Shown piece by piece: positions 1 to 10,387 of a stretch of 64,000 bases of DNA. Within the stretch, counting starts at the first letter, position 1; each line of letters starts with the position of its first letter. Source of the DNA: Neofusicoccum parvum (Eukaryota > Ascomycota > Dothideomycetes > Botryosphaeriales > Botryosphaeriaceae). Below the pieces are notes generated by a model. It ran no database searches. It had not been told where the DNA came from and was given only the letters and a program-made list of their open reading frames with translations. The stretch covers positions 992,001 through 1,056,000 of the forward strand of contig CP087216.1 in the NCBI GenBank assembly GCA_020912385.1, read 5' to 3'. The position numbers and the translations under genes are program-made.

Positions 1-44
1 CTCTTTCGTCCTCCGCGACCTCTGCCTCCCCCCAACTGCTCACC

Positions 45-2201
45 ATGGCCGCCCCGTCCGCCGACCCAGCTGCCCTGTCCCCCGACGCCGCCGGGAAGGA
101 GTTCCACGACACGTCCTCGCGCGAGCTGTCGGCGGGCACCACCGCAAATGCCTACTCGCTGGACGGCGACGAGGACGGCTCTGACGCCTACCACGAGTAC
201 AAGGGCGTCACCCGCCACGACCGTGCCGACATGACGAGGATGGGGAAGGTGCAGGAACTGAGGGTACGGCACTGACGCCCCGCCACCTGGCCCGCCAGCC
301 CGGCTCACTAGCAACTCGTGCAGAGAAACTACCGCCCACTGTCGGCCATCGCTTTTACCGTTATCTTACAGGGCACGTGGGAGGTGCTCATGACGTGCGT
401 CCGACCACCCAGAGTTCCTCCGTTCATCTAATTGACTTCCGCCAGAGCGACCACCCAGGGCCTGACTGACGGCGGGTTGGCCGGCCTCATCTGGTCCTAT
501 GTCTGGACTTTTGCAGGCTTCAGCTTCGTCATGGCCTCGCTGGCCGAGATGGCTTCCATGTAAGTCTGCCTTTGAGTTTCACCACGGCCCCTCTGCATAA
601 TGGGCGCACGCCCGCATTCCTTCCGCATGTTTCAGACCATCACCTTCCCGTCTGGTAGACGTCAGCACTCAGCCTTTTGCCCTTTTGGGCCGGCGCCATG
701 CAGGAACTCTCCGTCCATGCCGCATGTCGCAAGGCGTGGGCGGGGCCGTCCAGTATCGCTTGATAAGCAAGCCACGAGCAGAGCTAATCCAGCTGCAGGG
801 CTCCAACATCCGGTGGCCAGTATCACTGGGTATCGGAGTTTGCGCCCGCCCAGTACCAGCGCTTTTTGAGCTACTTCACAGGTACTATCAGCCCGACGCT
901 CCCGCCACATCCGCACAATGCTAATGAGACGCAGGATGGATGTCCACCATGTCCTGGCAGGCCGGGACGGCGTCCGGTCCCTTCCTCGTCGGCACTCTCA
1001 TCCAGGGCTGTGCCATCGTCGCCTATCCGGACTATGAGCCTACCAACTGGCAAGGAACCCTCATGGTCATCGCTGTCGCCATCATTGTCTGGTTCTTCAA
1101 TGTCTACGGCGCCCACGCCATGCCGCTTCTCCAGAACCTCATGCTCATCGTCCACGTCTTTGGCTTCCTGACCATCATTATCGTGCTGTGGGTGTTGTCG
1201 CCGCGCAACACTGCCGAGGTTGTCTTTACACAGTTCACCAACGATGGCGGCTGGAACACAATGGGCCTGAGCTTGATGGTTGGCCAGATCTCGGCAATCT
1301 ACGCTTGTATCTGTGAGTTTTCCAGAGTCTGCCACGAGGAAAGTACGCTAATAGCGATAGGCTCTGATGCTGCCGCTCACATGTCCGAAGAGATTAAGGA
1401 TGCCGGTGTCACCGTTCCGCGCGCCATGGTTGGCTCTTACCTTATCAACGGCGCGCTTGGCCTTATCTTCCTCGTCACCTACATGTTCATGATCACGGAC
1501 ATCGAAGCTGCCCTTGAAGACTGGTACCCTCACATCTGGGTGAGTTTTGAGACGGTCTCCTCCCGACGTAGCTCGTTTCACTGACCCCCCGTAAGGTTTT
1601 CCGCCAAGCCGTCAACAACGCTGGTGTCGTCGGCCTCAATGTGATCCCCACTGTTCTCATTTTCGCCGGCACGGTCTCGTACAACCTCTCCACCTCGCGT
1701 CAGACGTGGTCCTTCGCTCGTGACAAGGGCGTTCCCTTCTCCGACTGGATCGCCAAGGTCGACCCGAAGCTCGAGGTTCCAGTCAACTCTGTGACTGTCA
1801 CCACCCTGATCACGGTCGCCTTGTCCCTCATCAACATCGGATCGGACGTTGCCTTCAATGCCATCATCTCGCTCAACGTCGTCTCGCTGATGATCACATA
1901 CACCTGCTCCATTGGCTGCGTGCTGTGGCGCCGCATCTATCACCCGGAGACCCTGCCCAACTGCCGTTGGAGTCTGGGTAAGTGGGGAGTTCCGGTCAAC
2001 GTTTGTGGTTTCTTGTACAGCGTGCACGCCTTCTTCTGGTGCTTCTGGCCCAATGCCACCCCAACTGACGCCGAGAACTTCAACTGGGCGTCCGTCATGT
2101 TTGTTGCAGTTGGCATCTTCAGCACCATTTACTACTATACTAGCGGAAGGAAAGCTTACAAGGGCCCTGTCGTTTTGACTGAGGGTTACAAGGGTGAGTA
2201 G
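45..2201 (+). CDS. APC-superfamily amino acid/choline-type permease
   Basis: Plasma-membrane transporter of the fungal APC group (GABA, choline and amino-acid permeases). It is split by several short introns. A hydrophilic N-terminus starts at the ATG at 45. A short exon near 324-390 reads NYRPLSAIAFTVILQGTWEV. Next come exons covering LTDGGLAGLIWSYVWTFAG (about 447-560) and SGGQYHWVSEFAPAQYQRF (about 803-881), then the main transmembrane body from about 936. The GGQYHWV motif and the following WMSTMSWQAGTASGP segment are characteristic of this family. Later exons (about 1361-1540 and 1596-2201) carry further hydrophobic helices. The stop is at 2199-2201. Acceptors and donors are consensus-like (for example GTACTATCAG after YFTG). 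The exact substrate cannot be told from sequence. Confidence 0.88.
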
Positions 2202-3532
2202 ACGAAGAAGAGAACCTTGAAAAGTTAGGCTTGTAATAGATTTTTATATCACTGCTCAATGGACATAACTTCTTAATCTTCTATATCTGTCCGATGCTCT
2301 CTCAAACGTCAAACGTCTTCACCCCCTCCTTTTTAGAAAAAGCTTTACGGAAGTACGCTCTCATCGCACTTCTCATCTGCAAGGGGGAAGAATAAAACTT
2401 GCAACTACCCCTTAATCTCCGCCATTCCTCCGTTCCGCCACTACTTCTAGATACGTCAGTAGTCCTGTAGCACCTATATCATCCTTATATACTAGAGATC
2501 GTGGATATCGGTACAATGATCAATGTGGGCTGAGGGTGGAAAACAGCGGGAGGATGAGGAGGAAAGAGATAATTTCCCGATGCGGTTAGTTCACAACGTG
2601 GAAGGAAGGTTGGTCGGTTGGTCGATCGGCGATCAGCCTTGGAGCTCGACTTCCTCTCCGTATGATGTGCTCGGGCGAGACCAGGCGCAGCTGGCTGCCA
2701 GTGCGTTCTCGTTCTCCTTATTTTTGAGAACGGCGTCAACCTTGGCTTTCCAAAAAAAAAAAAAAAAAAGTAGGGTTCACAATCTCGAACTCCGCTCTCG
2801 CGCCGCCTGCACCACCCTTAACCACTGCCGGGAGCAATCTTAGATCGTCCAGGAGGAAACACTACACATCCCGCGCCGAGCACGTGAGTGGCTCAGTAGG
2901 CGTGGTGCATCCAGCAGGAGACCGGGCTATCCAACGAAACAGCGGACCGGAGAACGGCGTCTACGACACGGTAATCTCGAGAGTGGTGACCACTGTGGCG
3001 AGACCGGAGGCTCTCCAGGCTCGGGCTGCACGCCGACCTCGTCATTTGTCTAACGATCCTTGCTAATTCATGTTCTTGCGTGGCTTTCAGGAGGTCTTCC
3101 TCATTGCGCTCGATCTTCGAGAAGAAAGCGACGTTGGGAGGGAGATCTTCCGCACGCCCTTTCTTCCACGGGGAACTATTGATCTTGCCCAAGCCTGTCG
3201 TTGTGCTCTCCAAGGCTGGCGATGGAGATGTTGATGGCTGCAGCTTCCAGTGTACTGGCCGTCAAGGGTGACTGGAGTGGAGGGTTTTATGGCGCTCGCC
3301 CTAGAGATTGGAGAAGTTCGGTGGTGCGGGCTGAAGGAGAGGGCCGGGGAAGCCAGCTGTAGGGCGGAGCGAAGAGCGTAGGAGAGGCAGGGGGCGGAAG
3401 AGACAGCATGCAGCGGACAAGTTTCATGATGGTCATTGTTTTTGTAGGATAGCTAAAATGTCGTAAAAGAAAGGTGTTGATAGTCAACGTATGCATTGTA
3501 CTTGGCGGGATTTATGCGAAATTTCTTCAATA
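2202..3532. other. Intergenic region, no supported gene
   Basis: No coding region with family resemblance is visible. It contains an uninterrupted A18 tract at 2752-2769. A minus-strand open frame at 2893-3213 has a plausible acidic/basic composition but no recognisable domain and no supporting splice context, so it is not called. The right end borders the transposon at 3533. Confidence 0.5.
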
Positions 3533-3579
3533 ACGTAGTTTACAAGCGAGCCGCCACTCCAAGCGAGCCGCCACCCTCA
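3533..3579. repeat. Left terminal inverted repeat of Fot1-type element
   Basis: 47 bp starting ACGTAGTTTACAAGCGAGCC, identical to the reverse complement of 5342-5388. It contains a 14-bp direct repeat, AAGCGAGCCGCCAC, twice with a 3-bp spacer, which could be a double transposase-binding site (inference). Confidence 0.95.
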
Positions 3580-3804
3580 TCAGCTTTCTACGCCTTCACA
3601 CGCATATCGTTCAACAACGCATTGAAATATAATAAGAACAACAACTATCCTAGCTTAAGAAGCCTCCACAGTATCTTTTTGGCACGTACGAGAATTGTGC
3701 CCTGGCTCCCTACAGCGCCTACAGCGCGCTGTTTGCTGCCTACTCACACCAGATCGCGCCTTGCCTCGACGCATTTCGCCCTCAAGTTGCTCATTAACGT
3801 CCTT

Positions 3805-5307
3805 TTAAGCAATAATTTCCTTACCCTCTGCCTTTATTAAGGTGCCTCGCTTCTGGATCCGCTTTCTTTTGCGCTGTTTACGCTTCGTGGCAGCCTCATT
3901 TGCCTTCTGAAGGCTGGAGACCTGATCGCGTAACAAGACCATCTTATGCACCATCAGCTGAGCCCCCTTAGTAAGCCGATTAAGCGACTCAATCATTGAA
4001 GTAGGCGATGAATCTTGGTGCCTTTGAATCCGATCGCGAATTAGGGTTGATTGGGACTCTAGTTCTCGCGCGTTGCTTGGTGTTTTCGACTCCCATAGAG
4101 CAGCCTCTAGGGCAGCTGGTGGTGTTGGCGTACGAAGCTTCACCTCAAGCTTTAATAGCACCGCATCTGGGTCGTACGGCACTAGCCCAGCTCCTCGAAA
4201 GCTTGCGCAGATGTTAGCCTTTATAATTGACTTATTAAAGGCTGCTTTAAAGGCTGGTAGGAACTCAAGCTTGGTGATATAGTTGATGTGGTTGCGCGCC
4301 AAGCCTCCAATCTGATCCCCATACGCGCGCTTCAACGGCGAGAAGCAGCCTATATCAAGCGGCTGGAGCAGATGCGACGAATGTGGAGGCATACAGAGGG
4401 TGATAATCTTCTCCTCCTTGCAGATCGCCTGGAATTCAAGCGAGTTGTGGCTCTCGTAGCCGTCGATAATCAGCAGCCGATACGTCCCCACCGTACGCGC
4501 CTTCGTATGCTTGTTGAAGTGTTTTAGCCACGTAACCCTAAGCTTATTCGTTGTCCAGCCGTTGTCACTAACTGCGATAGCCCAATCGCCAGGTATATCG
4601 TCGTCCCCATACCAGGCAGAGAGGTGGTGCTTGGCCGCGAAGATGATGAATGGTGGAATCGCCCACCCAGTAGCGTTAATTCCTTGGATGATAGTCACCT
4701 ACTCACGGTCGCCTGGCTGTACCGCCTTTGGTCGATTACGCCTCTCCGAGCCTGTAACAACGAGCTGAGCCAATATCTTGCCTATCATAAAGCCAGTCTC
4801 GTCGAAGTTGTGGGTGTCTTCGTCAAGGATGCCGTACTTCTCCTTCGTACGCTGTACAAGCTTAAACCACTCGCTAAGGACCTTAGGATCCTCACACAAG
4901 GCCCGCTGGCGATCATACGGTCGATTCAATTGAGTTTTGAGTTGCGGAGTCCGCCCAACAAAGTTCCTTGGCTAATGCGTGCCAACCTGCCTAGCAGCGC
5001 GCTCAGTAAGCAGTTTATTAGCCATATCCCGCACTGCATCCAACGTAGGCGCAAAGCCTCGCGAATCTAGGTCAAGTATGTGTTGAATAATTGCCTCCTC
5101 CTCGGATTTTGTAAGCTTCTTTGAATTGGGCTCGCAATCGCGTCGTGAGGCGACTCCAGCGCGTCGGTCGCGGAGCGTGGTTCGGGGGATGTTGAACGTT
5201 GATGCAGCGCGCTTTACGCTCCGGATCTGCTTCTTATCAATAGCTGAGATAGCGAGGAAGATATCTGCTTCGTTGTAGGTTGATCGAGTAGTAGTTGGTT
5301 GAGCCAT
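3805..5307 (-). pseudogene. Fot1/pogo-family DDE transposase with two nonsense codons
   Basis: One continuous reading frame of about 500 codons interrupted twice by TAG (about 4696-4698 and 4969-4971). Both sit where relatives typically have tryptophan (after GDRE and after VGTH), which fits TGG to TAG transitions. The N-terminus from 5307 is a psq/pogo-type helix-turn-helix (RSVKRAASTFNIPRTTLRDR). A CENP-B-type DNA-binding region follows. The DDE_1 catalytic core shows its three acidic positions in FDETGFMIG, LLIIDGYESHN and LLQPLDIGCFSP. The C-terminus is a basic tail (KRKQRKRKRIQKR). The changes are G to A on the coding strand, compatible with light RIP or ordinary decay. The frame is otherwise intact, so inactivation looks recent. 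Confidence 0.93.
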
Positions 5308-5341
5308 TGTAGTCGAAAGGTGACGCGTCGCGTAAAGTTGG

Positions 5342-5388
5342 TGAGGGTGGCGGCTCGCTTGGAGTGGCGGCTCGCTTGTAAACTACGT
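5342..5388. repeat. Right terminal inverted repeat of Fot1-type element
   Basis: Perfect inverse match of 3533-3579, followed by the TA duplication at 5389-5390. The match stops one base inside (5341 against 3580). Confidence 0.95.
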
Positions 5389-5489
5389 TACACGCTGTGG
5401 TGTTCTTTCATACCGCTTCCTATCTTATTCTTTTGGTACGAGGTTTGTTCGGAAAAAATTACAGCACGCGAATGACTTCACGAGCAGTC

Positions 5490-5554
5490 GATATCCGTTC
5501 AGAGGCAAATATGTGGTTAAAAAAAAATACCAAGCCCGTCCGCATAAATACTTC
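5490..5554. repeat. 65-bp hairpin repeat family, copy 1
   Basis: A degenerate left arm (GATATCCGTTCAGAGGC) and a right arm ending ATAAATACTTC, followed by AGCTGCCCGTG. The right flank matches the flank of the copy at 20534-20598. The arm-to-arm length is exactly 65 bp. Confidence 0.55.
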
Positions 5555-5731
5555 AGCTGCCCGTGTGTTGAACTTGTTGCAATACTTCCCGAAACGATTT
5601 TATAGTGCCTGCGTCTACGTGAAACATGAGACTCACACTGTAGTGAGCGTCTATATAGCTACAGTGATAGGTTAAGAGGCTCTTTAGCGGACTGCTAGCA
5701 TGAAGAAGCACTCAACACGCACAGGGGAATT

Positions 5732-5796
5732 GAAGCCTTCATCCGGGCCATTTTACCGTCCATTTCTCATAATTTCCGCATCAGGCCGAAAGCCTC
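5732..5796. repeat. 65-bp hairpin repeat family, copy 2
   Basis: Left arm GAAGCCTTCATCCGGGC (5732-5748) and right arm ATCAGGCCGAAAGCCTC (5780-5796) are imperfect inverted repeats. They resemble the family consensus arm GAAGCATTCGTCCGGAC. The span is 65 bp. Confidence 0.55.
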
Positions 5797-6309
5797 AGCT
5801 CCTCACGCACAGCTGCACGCAGACAGATGTCGTACGAGCATTCTTCACACGCGCCAGCTGGGCGCCAGCTCCGCGGACGCATGCATGAACGTACAATCAA
5901 GCTTACGGTCCATGCATATATGCGGAGACCCGCGCGACGCCCACGTTGTCAGCACGGATGCTTATCTTCTTGCGTCATTGGCCGATCAATCGCGGTAAGC
6001 TCGTATCTGCCGCTCTTCCCCACCCCGCCCCCAGTCGACCGTTTGAAAACGCCACGCAGGATCGATAGCCGGGGGCCAGCGAACGTCGTCCTGAGATGCC
6101 TCTCACCACAGAATGGCGGCTAAATCCTTTGAGTGGCATTTACGAACAGCCACTGGGTTGCACGTAGAAGGACACGAGAACGCTGACGTGGCCTACTTTA
6201 CCTACGAGGTATCATGAAGGATCCATCGATATAGAGGGCTACCGGAGTCGGCTATCAGCGTCTGTCATACGCCGAGGTCTGGTCAAGGCAGAACACGCTT
6301 GGCTACGAG

Positions 6310-6384
6310 GAGTTGAAGCACTCGTCTGGACGCGAAAGTGCACTAAGATCGATGCCAACGCCATCTAGGCGAGTGCCTCAACTC
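6310..6384. repeat. 65-bp hairpin repeat family, copy 3
   Basis: Best-paired copy: GAGTTGAAGCACTCGTCTGGA (6310-6330) against TCTAGGCGAGTGCCTCAACTC (6364-6384), 21-bp arms with three mismatches. The core from GAAGC to GCCTC is 6315-6379, again 65 bp. Confidence 0.7.
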
Positions 6385-7207
6385 TTCATGCATGTTGTCT
6401 TTGTTGAAAGCATCTGTGGCATTTCACGCTAGTAACCGGATGGAGCAAAATCCCTGTAGCTGCAGAATCCATTGCAGATCCCCTCGAATAACACGAAGCA
6501 AGCATTCTAAATTTAGTATCACTCTTTTGTCTCTCATTCCTTCAATCAGCTGCTAAACCAAGAAGAACCAAACCCACCATTCCTTCCAATTCCTAATCCT
6601 CTCTAATATCTTTGGGAACCCTCTGACGAAACAAAAGCAGGGTTGTGTAATGTTTTTCGAACGTAAGAAAAACGATGACTGAAGTAGTGAAATGCGAGGA
6701 GCAAGCGGCAGGGGAAGAATCAACCAAGCAAAAGGTGCTGTGGAGCCATGACTCCTGAGAAGAGTTTCAAAAACACCAACGGCGTGAAGAGAAGAAACTG
6801 CAAAGAGAAACACAAAGAGTAAAGCAGTTTTTTTTTTAAAAGGTAGAAGAAACGCCGCGGGCAACACCAATAATCCGTGGTATCTCGACATGAGGAAGAA
6901 CAACTAGCGGGGTCGAAGGAAAAAGATGTAGTCGGCTGTCAAGCGAGTGAACTTAGCATGACGCTGTAGGGGAAAGTTGAAGTTGTGAAGCTCGGGCACT
7001 GAAAGCCCAAGAAGCTCCAAACAGGGGTGGGAAGAAGTCTTGTGAAAGTCAAAAGAGGCAGGGTAAGAAAGCGCGGTAACGAACGCGTGAGGGATGAAAG
7101 AATAGTAACACAGACAAAAATCGAACCACTTCGTCACCACCACACGTGTTTGGCACGTCGCCGTGTAAATCGCAGCTGGGGCTTAATAACAAGCTCCTCA
7201 TTAGCGA

Positions 7208-9419
7208 CTATACTGGTTGGTTACCCATCACGACATCCGCATCCGAGTCTTCGTCTGCACGCCGGAGGTCGCCTTCGATTGCAATGCCGTCGACCACCCA
7301 GTCCATCTTCGCAATCTCATCGAGTGACTTGCGGCCACGGCTCACCTTCTTGAGTAGGCTTTCGACTACATCCCGAGCGCCTTGCCAATCGCTGGCTCCA
7401 GGCTTGGATGGATCCCAAGTGCCGTCCTCATCGCCGAAGTTGCACCACATCCAATCGCAACGTGCAATGCGATGTACGGCTCTACTTCTTCCGCGGGCTT
7501 TTCCTGGTGGCGGGTCAAACGGCAAACGGCCTTCCATGAGCGCGTACAGGACGACACCAAGGGCCCAGGCATCTGTCAGGCGACCTTCATACTCTTGGCC
7601 GAGAAGAATCTCGGGTGCTGCATAATCTTCACTGCCGCAACGGGTTTGGAGCTTCGGGTCGTTCGGGTCAATGCGGCGGCAGAGGCCTAGGTCCGTGAGG
7701 GTAATGAGAGCCGTGCGGTGGCGCGAAGGGGTCACGAGTTCATGGAGAGTGGACACGGGGACATTGAGAAGTACATCTGCGTAGAGGTCAATGCATCAGC
7801 CAACAAGCGTTGGCAGATCACAACAATGGAAGCTTACTCTCAAGTTTGATGTCACGGTGGACGATGAATTCCGAGTGCAAATAGCGCACTGCGCCGACCA
7901 TTTCTGCGAAGAGGCGCTGTACGACCGGTGCAGTCAAGACGTCGCGCCCCTTATCTGCGAGATCGTATAGATCGCCTCCTGGACAGTAGTTGAGAACGAT
8001 GAGCGCTTGGTGGTCGTCGAAGTCGAAGGCCTTGAGGTGGATGAGCGAGGAATGAGAGATGGATCTGAGAACCTCCACTTCGCGCTTCAATGTCATCTCC
8101 ACGCGCGCCTCATCGGCCCCACCGGCTGGGCCATGCTCGACGATCTTGATCGCCACGAGCTTCTTCGGGTTGAGCTGGGATTCGTCCAAGATCTCCTTGG
8201 ACGCCAGCTTTTCTCGTGTCGCCAGCAAGACCTTGCTGAAAGCACCCTGGCCGAGCTGGCGGATGGGTCGGTAGAGCTTCTTCTTTCCCGAATCGTGCCT
8301 GACCGAAAGATACTTCACACCGATATCCTCTTCCTTCAGTTCCTCCTCTTCGCTTTCAGTAGAGCTGCGGTTACTCGGCGGTGGCGTAGGAATTGTCCGG
8401 GTAGGTGCAGCGCCAGGAGCGGGTGCAAGGCCTCGTTGTGCGGCAAGATACTCTTCGCGGCGCAACTGCGACTGAGAGGCGCCTTCCTCCAGAACCGTCG
8501 GCTGCACTTTGGCATTGGCGGCATTCGAGATGGTGACATTTCTCGGACGAGTGTTCACGAGCTGCTCGGGTATGTATTCGCTCAGGCTGCGGTTGCGGTG
8601 GTGGTTTGCTTTGTTTTTCTCCATAGAGTGCACGTTGGCACTGTGGGCTTCCACGGCGGCCGTCATCAGGCCCGAGTATCCTTTATTCTTCCTCGAGGGA
8701 GTACGCGAGGGCGACAGTGTGCCGCTGGACAGCATGGCCAGCGACTCGTCTCTGGCTGCAGCCGAGGAGCCGCGGGAATCGGGTCGCTGTGCTTGTCCCA
8801 CGGTGGCACGGCGCCACGGGCCCGGGGAATCGCTCACGACCAGCGGAGACGGCAGGGGGGTGATGTCGGTAAGAGCGCCCAGGGCGGGCGAGGAGATGGC
8901 GGAACTGGGAGAGAGCGAGGACGTGAGACTGGCGGCGGAGAGCGTGGAGCGGAGGCCTCTGGTGTTCTGCTGGATATCCATGGGGGCCGTTCCTGGGGTC
9001 TGGGTGGCTTCGGCGGGGGTGTTGACGATGGAGGGAGTCTGCGACGGCTCTCGGGAGCCGGTGGTCAGCTTGGAGAAGTCCGTCTGGAGCTGCAGGCCGG
9101 CGGCGGACGGCGAGCGGCTGTGCGGCCTGGTGCCGGGCACGACGGGCAGGTGGGCGTAGACGGGGGCGGTGTCGATCCGCGGCAGCACGGCGGGCTGCAG
9201 CGCCGGGTGGGCGCTGGTGGAGAGCGGCGCGTCTTGCGCGACGGGGTCGCGGGCTCCTCGGTGCAGCAGCTCAGGTCTCGCAGGCTGGGCGGCTGATGTC
9301 GGGTGGTGAGGCGGAGCGGCCGAGACACGGCGCTCGCCAGTCGCGGGAATGCTGTCGGGTCGGGCGCGCGAAGGCTGGTCGCCTTCAGGCTGTGCAGGCA
9401 AGCTCTGGGGCTCGCCCAT
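7208..9419 (-). CDS. Serine/threonine protein kinase (fungal CAMK-like)
   Basis: About 716 residues in two exons: 9419-7838, then a 61-bp intron with donor GTAAGC, then 7776-7208. The join restores HRDIKLENVLLN across the splice site. The N-terminal ~375 residues are Ser/Pro/Thr-rich and probably disordered. The kinase domain follows: glycine loop [15 protein letters not shown]-binding lysine in VAIKIVE, catalytic loop HRDIKLEN, metal-binding motif written DLG rather than DFG (TDLGLCRR), activation-loop end YAAPEIL, and the [10 protein letters not shown] helix. Overall resemblance is to fungal kinases of the Prr1/Prr2/Npr1 type, a regulatory role in signalling (family-level inference). The DLG variant is the only departure from a normal active-kinase motif set. 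Confidence 0.9.
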
Positions 9420-10387
9420 GGCGGGAGAGAGAGGGAACAGACAGGCTGGAGGTGCAGTCGTCGGACGTCAAGCCGTCAACCAACGATGTCGCCGCTAGTG
9501 GACGTGCGCCGCCAGCGTGCCAAGCTGCGCGCAATGATAGGGTCGCGCCCTACGCCCTTCCGCCGCGCTGCCTTACGAGCGCCCCGCGCCGAGTCCGTAC
9601 TGCTTACCCGTTCCAAGGGGCCGCGAGCCTGGCAGCCGCAGAATTTCTAGAACCTGCCCCTCCCGCCGTGCTGGCGGCCGCAACTCCAAGGCGTCGCTTT
9701 CCCACCGCCCCGGCGCGCTGCAGGGAACATCCTGGCTCTTCCGACGCCTCCGGACTCGACTGCGCATGCGACCTGCGACAACCACAAGGGTTGCTCTGCC
9801 AGAGCCCTGCACCTCCACACCCGGCCTGCGCTAGCAGCTCAACGCTCTCGCACGGCGACGCGAGCGGCCGATGCGGCCGGCTGTCTGTCTTCAATCAACC
9901 TGACCTGACCGTGATCTCACCACCACCAATTGCGCGCCTTGTGACAATAAGCCGTTTTTGTCGTTCTTTCGTCTATCTGCTATTATTACGTACATCGCTG
10001 GGGAAGATGGTGTTACAGTTCCATCCTGTGCAGGGGGAATGTGTGCTGATTGGGGGAATCTATAGACCGTGAAAGCAAGACCGAGAAAGCCAGCCAGAAC
10101 GAACTTTCCTGCCTGAGCGCCGACCCGATTTGGGTACCGACGTCCCATACGATGCGCAGGAAGGTGGAGATTGAGCCGTCAAAATGAATACGAGGCGCGA
10201 TCCAGAGCCGAGCTGCGGACCGACCCAAAGCGTATCCGTAGCGGGCTCCATCTATCTTTAGTAAAACCAGTAGTGCAGCGCTTGGTGAATAAAAGCAAAG
10301 TCGTCCGACTTTAAAGGGGAAGAAAAGAAAAGTCGAAAAGTCGGAAAGTCAAAAAATCGAATGTCGTCCGTGCAGCAAGCAAAACAA
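9420..10387. other. Intergenic region
   Basis: Upstream region of the kinase gene and downstream region of the coiled-coil gene. Open frames here are antisense or promoter artefacts in GC-rich DNA. No RNA gene, repeat or regulatory site was recognised. Confidence 0.45.

Larger units (their letters stand above)
3533..5388 (-). mobile_element. Fot1/pogo-type DNA transposon, complete ends
   Basis: A 1,856-bp element bounded by perfect 47-bp terminal inverted repeats (3533-3579 and 5342-5388). It is flanked on each side by TA (3531-3532 and 5389-5390), the target duplication expected of Tc1/mariner/pogo elements. Size and layout match fungal Fot1-type elements of about 1.9 kb with one transposase gene, here on the minus strand. 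Perfect end repeats suggest a fairly recent insertion. The transposase nevertheless has two in-frame stops, so this copy should not encode a full transposase and could move only if supplied in trans (inference). Confidence 0.95.
5389..7207. other. Gene-free, AT-richer intergenic region with hairpin repeats
   Basis: No open frame here resembles a known family; frames on the minus strand near 6553-7143 are low-complexity and hydrophobic without a plausible gene structure. The region carries three copies of the 65-bp hairpin repeat (5490-5554, 5732-5796, 6315-6379). Confidence 0.5.

Noticed and set aside
6553..7143. Hydrophobic minus-strand open frames as membrane proteins
   Set aside because: Hydrophobicity comes from T-rich codons opposite A-rich DNA; no family signature and no consistent gene model.
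8007..9296. Long plus-strand open frame opposite the kinase gene
   Set aside because: Antisense shadow of the Ser/Pro-rich N-terminus and kinase domain; no domain content and no gene-like structure.
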